Shown: positions 29,056-33,843 of the stretch, in pieces | How the letters are laid out: every line of letters begins with the position of its first letter | Numbering within the stretch: position 1 is the stretch's first letter | IMG/VR virus record: IMGVR_UViG_3300034064_000207 | Coordinates: 1 to 33,843 of that record | Strand: one strand, 5' to 3' | Source of the DNA: a virus | Length of the DNA: 33,843 bases | The notes under the pieces: model-generated | The model's input: the letters and a program-made list of their open reading frames with translations, nothing else | Told to the model about the DNA's origin: nothing | Database searches by the model: none | Position numbers and translations under genes: made by a program

Positions 29056-31212
29056 ATGGCTAAAATGAATGATTCAGAGATATTGGCAATTATCCAAAAT
29101 GAAATGGCTAATGCAGATATTACGACAACTTCATCTTCTGCATTACAAGAACCTTTAAGATATTATCTTGGGCTTCCGTTAGGTAATGAACAGGAAGGGC
29201 GTAGCTCATTGGTATCAACAGATGTTGCTGATGCTATTGAGTGGATAATGCCTCAGATTATGAAATCATTTACTCAGAATAATGAGGTGGTGGTTTTTGA
29301 TCCTGTCAATGAAGGAGATGAATTACAGGCGCAAATTGAATCAGAATATGTATATGATGTATTGATGAAGCAAAATGATGGGTTTACTTTAATCCATCAA
29401 TTTGTGAAAGATGCACTTATGCAACGCAATGGAATGTTAAAAGTTTATTATGAAGATGATGAAAAGATAACCACATACAACTATTCAGGATTAACAGAAG
29501 ATCAGTTAGCTGTTGCTCTGTTGGATGAAGATAGTGAGATATTGGAATTAACTGAAGATGAAAGTCAATCAGAAAATCCATTAGAACAAGAACCTACTAC
29601 ATACAGTGCAAAGATTAAGGTCACTGAGAAATGTGGAAAGATTTGTATTGATCCTGTAGCGCCTGAAGAGTTTAGGGTTAATACACAGCACAACAGCATT
29701 AGCTTAGTTAATGCTAGATTCACATGTCATATAGTCAACAAAACTATATCTGACTTAAGGGAAGAAGGGTACAAGGACGAAGATATTGAAAACTTAGTAA
29801 GTTCTGATCTATTAAGGTCTGCTTACAGGTTTAACTACCAGAATGAACCAACACAAGTTCCATCTGTATTAAGTTCAGATGATGCTAACAGATTAGTAGA
29901 GGTTACTGAGTGTTATCTAAAGCTTGATGTCAATGGTGATGGAATAGCTGAGTTAATGAAGATTACAGTGGCTGGTGTTGAAACTCCTACTGTTATCTTA
30001 AACAAAGAAGAAATAGATAGTGTTCCTTGGATATCAACTACCGCTATCTTGATGTCGCATAAGTTTCAAGGTCTATCTATATTTGACCGTCTGAAGTCTA
30101 TCCAAGACAATAAGACCGCAATTATCCGTAATATTATGGATAACATGTATTTGCAAAATAACCAACGTAATGTTGTGCTTGAAGGTCAGGTTAATCTTGA
30201 TGATCTTTTAGTATCAAGACCTGGTGGTTTAATCCGTGTAAAAAGAACAGATGCAATAATGCCATTGCAAACACCTGCCATTGGAGATGCTGCTTTTACC
30301 ATGATGCAGTATCTTGATGAAGTTAAAGCCGGACGTACCGGTGTATCTGGCGATGGAACTGCTTCACCTGAAAACATTGGTAACGCAGTTGGCTCACAAG
30401 GTGTTGAGCGTATGATGAACGCCAAAGAAGAATTGGTCGGCTTAATCATTCGTGTTATTTGTGAAACTGGTATTAAACCTTTATGCAATAAGATTCGTGA
30501 TCTTGTTACCATGCACGTTGATACAGTACAAGACTTTAAGTTTCGTGGGCAATGGGTAAAGGTAAATCCAGCAGAATGGGAAGAAAGAACAAGAAGTTCA
30601 GTAAGAGTTGGAACTGGAACTGGTGATACTAGAGCAAAACTTGCAGCCATACAACAGGTTCAGTTACTGCAAGAAAAGATTATGAGTATGCCAAATCAAA
30701 CGCTTACTAATTCTAACAAGATATATGCCACTATAGATGACTTCTGTAAGTTCTCAGGATTAGACTCTGCTAATAAATATTTTGTTGATCCATCAAGTCC
30801 AGAAGGTCAGCAAGCAGCACAACAAGCGCAACAAACACAACAGCAACAACAGCAGGAAGCGCAACAGGCACAACTTGAGCAAATGCGTATGCAAGCAGAG
30901 CTGGCTAAATCAGCAACTACTACAGCAGAAGCGCAGATGCAAAATGTAGCTATCAAAGGTCAGGTTGAGTTAGGTAAGCATCAACGTGAAATGGAAAAAC
31001 AATCATTTCAGATTCAGTTGGAGCAGTTAAAGGCTGAATTAGACAAAGCTAAGGCTGTTCAGATAGCTGAAAAAGATTTAGAAGATATAAAGTTTAAGTA
31101 TGACCAGTTGTATGCTCAAACAGCACTTAAATTAACAGAGTTGGAATCATCATCAAATACATCTCAAGATGTTAATTATGAGCAGAACAGGAACAATATG
31201 TATGACGGTTGA
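29056..31212 (+). CDS. Portal protein (P22 type, 718 aa)
   Basis: Long helical and beta protein with landmarks of P22-type portals: an N-terminal helix ALQEPLRYYLGLPLGNEQEG, IEWIMPQIMKSFTQNNEVV, FVKDALMQRNGMLKVYYED, VTECYLKLDVNGDGIAEL and GLSIFDRLKSIQDNKTAIIR. A Gln-rich low-complexity stretch (about residues 582-615) precedes a C-terminal coiled coil that may form a barrel. It forms the dodecameric DNA gate at the capsid vertex and anchors the adaptor. Length compares with 725 for P22. Confidence 0.9.
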   Translation: MAKMNDSEILAIIQNEMANADITTTSSSALQEPLRYYLGLPLGNEQEGRSSLVSTDVADAIEWIMPQIMKSFTQNNEVVVFDPVNEGDELQAQIESEYVYDVLMKQNDGFTLIHQFVKDALMQRNGMLKVYYEDDEKITTYNYSGLTEDQLAVALLDEDSEILELTEDESQSENPLEQEPTTYSAKIKVTEKCGKICIDPVAPEEFRVNTQHNSISLVNARFTCHIVNKTISDLREEGYKDEDIENLVSSDLLRSAYRFNYQNEPTQVPSVLSSDDANRLVEVTECYLKLDVNGDGIAELMKITVAGVETPTVILNKEEIDSVPWISTTAILMSHKFQGLSIFDRLKSIQDNKTAIIRNIMDNMYLQNNQRNVVLEGQVNLDDLLVSRPGGLIRVKRTDAIMPLQTPAIGDAAFTMMQYLDEVKAGRTGVSGDGTASPENIGNAVGSQGVERMMNAKEELVGLIIRVICETGIKPLCNKIRDLVTMHVDTVQDFKFRGQWVKVNPAEWEERTRSSVRVGTGTGDTRAKLAAIQQVQLLQEKIMSMPNQTLTNSNKIYATIDDFCKFSGLDSANKYFVDPSSPEGQQAAQQAQQTQQQQQQEAQQAQLEQMRMQAELAKSATTTAEAQMQNVAIKGQVELGKHQREMEKQSFQIQLEQLKAELDKAKAVQIAEKDLEDIKFKYDQLYAQTALKLTELESSSNTSQDVNYEQNRNNMYDG

Positions 31213-31438
31213 AGATGAGATAGAGTTAGGTAATAGAGCAAGCAGAGCTTACTCAAATTACTTGGCTGATTATATTATTAAGAAAAATGCAGACTTATAC
31301 AGGCAGTTTTTGTTTACAGATGATATAGAAAGTTTAAAATTGATAAAGGCTCAACAAAAGGCATTACAAATTATTGAGAATGATATAACTTCAGATATAG
31401 AAACTGGGCGACTAGCTCAACTACAAAAAGGAAATTAA
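31202..31438 (+). CDS. Small protein after portal (78 aa)
   Basis: ATG 31202 overlaps the portal end by 11 nt and replaces a longer frame from 31169. The sequence is MTVEDEIELGNRASRAYSNY, then LADYIIKKNADLYRQFLFTD and an all-helical end. Proteins of this size after the portal are common (portal-associated or head assembly accessory). Not individually identified. Confidence 0.65.
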   Translation: MTVEDEIELGNRASRAYSNYLADYIIKKNADLYRQFLFTDDIESLKLIKAQQKALQIIENDITSDIETGRLAQLQKGN

Positions 31439-31440
31439 AA

Positions 31441-32526
31441 ATGTCAGACCAAGATACTACTTCAACGGCAGAGCTATCAAGCGAAGCTGGAAGCGTAAAT
31501 ATGGTGGATCAAATTGCTAACCTGTTATCAGGTGAACCAGAAAAAGAATCTGTTAAGAAGCCAGTAATTGAAGAATCAGAGGAGGATGATACCCAACCAG
31601 ACGATTCTACCCAAGATACGGAAGAAGCAGATAATGAGGAAACAGATGATGTTGAAGAAACTGATTCTGATGAAGATGTCACTTGGGCAAATACACTTGG
31701 CATTGATGAAAAAAATGTAGTCCTTGATGAAGAAGGTAACTTAGCTGGAATCAATGTAAAGGTTGATGGAAAGGTAAGTACAGTTGGAGTTAAAGACTTG
31801 ATTGCTGGATACCAAAGCAACAAGAGCAATACTAATAAATCAAAACAACTTGCTGATGAAAGGCGAGATTTTGATAGCATTAAGAACGCTGTTGCTAATG
31901 AGTATGTTAGAAAAATAGAAACAGTTAATAAACTGACACAGCATCTTAAAGATACCTTAATGGGGAGTTATAAGGATGTTGATTGGAATAGACTTAGAGT
32001 TGATAATCCTGGCGAATACGCTGCAATGGTTCAAGATTTCAATTTACGAAATAGTGAAATAGAACAAATTTCAAGTGCAGTAAATAATGAAATGCAGGGC
32101 ATTGGTCAACAAATGACCGCAGAACAACAGGCTATTCAACAAGAGTATATTAAAAGTCAGGCTGATAAGGTCTTAGAGAAAAATCCTTCATGGGCAAAAC
32201 CTGAAGTATTCAAAAAAGCTTTAACAGATATGACTGATTTTGTAGCAGATGCTTATGGTTTTACGCCAGAAGAGTTTGGTGGAATACAAGATGCTAGAAT
32301 GTTAGAAGTGGTAAAAGATGCCATGAAATATCGTTCAAGCATAAAGAATGTTAAAACTAAACTTGATGTTAATTTACCTAAGTATCAAAAAAGCTCAGGA
32401 AAAACAACCAAATCAGTTACTAAACTTGATAAACTAACAAAGATTGCAAAATCTTCTAATGGTTATCAAAGACGTAACGCTGAAACTGATGCCGTAGCAG
32501 AGTTGCTCGGTGGATTATATAATTAA
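31441..32526 (+). CDS. Putative scaffolding protein (361 aa)
   Basis: Just before the capsid gene, with a highly acidic, disordered N-terminal third (EESEEDDTQPDDSTQDTEEA, residues 44-63, and further Glu/Asp runs) followed by helical regions such as DFNLRNSEIEQISSAVNNEM and QQAIQQEYIKSQADKVLEKN, and a basic C-terminal region (KSSGKTTKSVTKLDKLTKIA). This acidic/helical/basic layout and position fit P22-type scaffolding proteins, which guide prohead assembly and then leave. No protease motif was seen. Confidence 0.8.
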   Translation: MSDQDTTSTAELSSEAGSVNMVDQIANLLSGEPEKESVKKPVIEESEEDDTQPDDSTQDTEEADNEETDDVEETDSDEDVTWANTLGIDEKNVVLDEEGNLAGINVKVDGKVSTVGVKDLIAGYQSNKSNTNKSKQLADERRDFDSIKNAVANEYVRKIETVNKLTQHLKDTLMGSYKDVDWNRLRVDNPGEYAAMVQDFNLRNSEIEQISSAVNNEMQGIGQQMTAEQQAIQQEYIKSQADKVLEKNPSWAKPEVFKKALTDMTDFVADAYGFTPEEFGGIQDARMLEVVKDAMKYRSSIKNVKTKLDVNLPKYQKSSGKTTKSVTKLDKLTKIAKSSNGYQRRNAETDAVAELLGGLYN

Positions 32527-32546
32527 TTTTTTAAAAGGGTATCGAA

Positions 32547-33608
32547 ATGAGTACAGCTAACTTAGATGCAGCAACACTTAAAGGTGTTGTTCGTGGCGGT
32601 TTAATCCGTGAAGATGTAATGAACCAAATCTGGGATATTTCTAAAATCCCATTACCATTTACTGATGCGATTGGCACTGAAACTTCAGGCAATCCATACA
32701 AAGAGTGGACAACTGATGCACTTGCTGCACCAAACTTAACTAACGCTGTTATTGACGGCTCAGATGCTTCAGGTAACAACACTGTTACTGGCTTAAGAGT
32801 TGGTAATCATCACCAAATTTCTACTAAAGTTGTTCGTACATCTTTCAGAGCAGATTCTTCTGATGTGATTGGTCGTACTAAAGAGTTGTCTTATCAAATG
32901 ATGCGTAGACAACAAGAGTTGCGTCGTGACGTTGAAGCTATTGCTTTAACTAACCAAGCATCTTTTGCTGATACTGGCTCTGCTGCTGGTAACGCTGGTG
33001 GTTTACCATCTTGGTTGACTACCAACTTCTCAGCTGGTGCAACTGGCGCAATCGGTGGCTTCCAATCTTCAGGTGTAACTCTAAAGCGTACTTATGGTAC
33101 TGCTAGAGCGTTGACTGAAACTCTTGTGCGTGATGCAGTTCAATCTGTTTACTCACAAGGTGGCGATCCAACTATCATGATGTCAGTACCTGGTGTTATT
33201 CGTAGATTCAGCGAGTATTTATTTACTTCTTCTGCTCGTGTAGCAACATTGATGTCAGATCAAGGAAAATCAGCTTCTGCTGCAACTGCAATGGGTGCTG
33301 TGAATGTATTTGTAACTGACTTTGGTACTTTGAAATTAGTTCCAAACCGTTTGCAAATTCCTTACACTGGCACAGCTGGTTCTACAACTGGTGTTTATGC
33401 TTCTTCTGGCGTATCTGCTGACGTATTTATCCTTGATCCTTCATACTTGGCTATGTCTTATTTAAAAGGCTACAGAACTGAAGAATTGGCTAAAACTGGT
33501 CTTGCAGAAAACCGTCAAATGTCTGTTGATTGGACATTGATATGCAACACTGAGAAGTCACACGCAATCATTGGTGATATTACCATTGCATCTGCTGTAA
33601 CTGCTTAA
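32547..33608 (+). CDS. Major capsid protein (SU10 family, HK97 fold)
   Basis: 353 residues. Landmarks are IREDVMNQIWDISKIPLPFT, NPYKEWTTDALAAPNLTNAV, GNHHQISTKVVRTSFRADSS, ELSYQMMRRQQELRRDVEAI and a C-terminal LDPSYLAMSYLKGYRTEELA, AKTGLAENRQMSVDWTLICN. This order is typical of SU10-type major capsid proteins. It is followed directly by a terminator, as expected for a highly expressed gene. Codons appear more consistently chosen (GTT, CGT, GGC) than in early genes. Confidence 0.88.
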   Translation: MSTANLDAATLKGVVRGGLIREDVMNQIWDISKIPLPFTDAIGTETSGNPYKEWTTDALAAPNLTNAVIDGSDASGNNTVTGLRVGNHHQISTKVVRTSFRADSSDVIGRTKELSYQMMRRQQELRRDVEAIALTNQASFADTGSAAGNAGGLPSWLTTNFSAGATGAIGGFQSSGVTLKRTYGTARALTETLVRDAVQSVYSQGGDPTIMMSVPGVIRRFSEYLFTSSARVATLMSDQGKSASAATAMGAVNVFVTDFGTLKLVPNRLQIPYTGTAGSTTGVYASSGVSADVFILDPSYLAMSYLKGYRTEELAKTGLAENRQMSVDWTLICNTEKSHAIIGDITIASAVTA

Positions 33609-33615
33609 TATTGAT

Positions 33616-33645
33616 AGCCCACTGTAACAGGTGGGCTTTCTTTTA
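33616..33645 (+). terminator. Rho-independent terminator after capsid gene
   Basis: AGCCCAC (33616-33622), loop TGTAACAG, GTGGGCT (33631-33637), then TTCTTTTA. It is 8 nt past the capsid stop and would lower transcription into the next genes. Confidence 0.85.
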
Positions 33646-33659
33646 TCTGAGGAATAAAC

Positions 33660-33824
33660 ATGGCTACAACAAAAGAAAAAGAAGTAAAACCAAAAACAAT
33701 TAAAATTAAAAACATTTGGACTGATCCAATTAGTTTTGAAAGTGGTGTTATTGCACCAAACGCTGAAGGTGAAGTATCTTTAGCAGAAGCAGAAGCATTA
33801 TCAGAATTTGTACAAAAGGTGTAA
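33660..33824 (+). CDS. Small protein after the capsid gene (54 aa)
   Basis: GAGGAA lies 6 nt before ATG 33660. Lys-rich N-terminus (MATTKEKEVKPKTIKIKNI), then WTDPISFESGVIAPNAEGEV and a helix (LAEAEALSEFVQKV). Short proteins with this beta-then-helix outline are often coded after capsid genes in podoviruses; role unknown. Confidence 0.6.
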   Translation: MATTKEKEVKPKTIKIKNIWTDPISFESGVIAPNAEGEVSLAEAEALSEFVQKV

Positions 33825-33827
33825 GCA

Positions 33828-33843
33828 ATGGATAGTGTAATTA
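33828..33843 (+). CDS. Start of next gene, cut by window edge
   Basis: ATG GAT AGT GTA ATT begins 3 nt after the previous stop. Only five codons are visible, so nothing can be said of the product; the close spacing suggests a real start. Confidence 0.35.

Noticed and set aside
30186-30650. 154-residue open frame on the minus strand within the portal gene
   Set aside because: Opposite strongly conserved portal sequence; composition is that of an antisense shadow.
31509-31880. Ser-rich 123-residue minus-strand frame
   Set aside because: An artefact of the acidic Glu/Asp codons of the scaffold read backwards.
1-33843. CRISPR array, tRNA genes, insertion sequence or integrase with attachment site
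   Set aside because: No evenly spaced direct repeats, cloverleaf-like sequences, transposase motifs or recombinase motifs were seen by eye; a tRNA scan was not possible.

Overview
This window is most of the genome of a tailed bacteriophage, probably short-tailed (podovirus-like). It carries a small and a large terminase subunit, a P22-type portal, a scaffold, an SU10-type major capsid protein, an SU10-type head-tail adaptor, a nozzle protein and a string of internal (ejection) proteins. The sequence is AT-rich and almost gene-saturated, with start/stop overlaps at most junctions. The Rz/Rz1 spanin pair implies a host with an outer membrane. No bacterial housekeeping genes, tRNA genes, CRISPR arrays or integrase were seen, so a lytic phage or phage contig is the simplest reading. 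The left edge cuts a tail fibre gene and the right edge cuts a gene after the capsid gene, so part of the tail region lies outside the window.

Layout. (1) 1-12702, plus strand: tail fibre end, holin-like protein, Rz with Rz1 embedded in another frame, a repeat protein, adaptor, tail-collar protein, nozzle, C1q/TNF-like protein, GNAT-like protein, a 53-residue protein resembling ribosome modulation factor, five internal-virion candidates (the last with an ADP-ribosyltransferase-like segment) and a small basic protein. A strong terminator at 12719-12745 closes the block. (2) 23903 down to 12744, minus strand: the early operon. It has a Sak4-like ATPase, a DUF669-type ssDNA-binding protein, a YqaJ exonuclease, an IbrA-like PP-loop enzyme, an ectoine-synthase-like cupin, an IbrB-like ParB-domain protein, two associated small proteins, an SF2 helicase, a VRR-NUC nuclease and many small genes. 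(3) 23904-24017: overlapping divergent promoters. (4) 24018-33843, plus strand: an HTH regulator, a primase-helicase, an iteron-like region that may be the replication origin, about eight tiny genes, then terminase, portal, scaffold and capsid with a terminator.

How the parts fit: the HTH protein sits beside the divergent promoters and probably sets the early/late balance. Sak4, SSB-like, YqaJ, helicase and VRR-NUC make a recombination set, and the primase-helicase with the repeat region makes a replication set. No DNA polymerase and no endolysin were found, so the host or the missing part would supply them.

The most unusual element is the tightly overlapping cassette at 18950-21711. An EctC-like cupin with its metal and substrate signature residues lies between IbrA-like and IbrB-like genes, and no ectA or ectB is present. 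I suggest a phage cassette of unknown chemistry (sulfur or nucleotide modification are guesses). Other points of note are the TGTCCA/TGGACA array, a hairpin between Shine-Dalgarno and start codon of the small terminase gene, the ART-like internal protein and the RMF-like protein.
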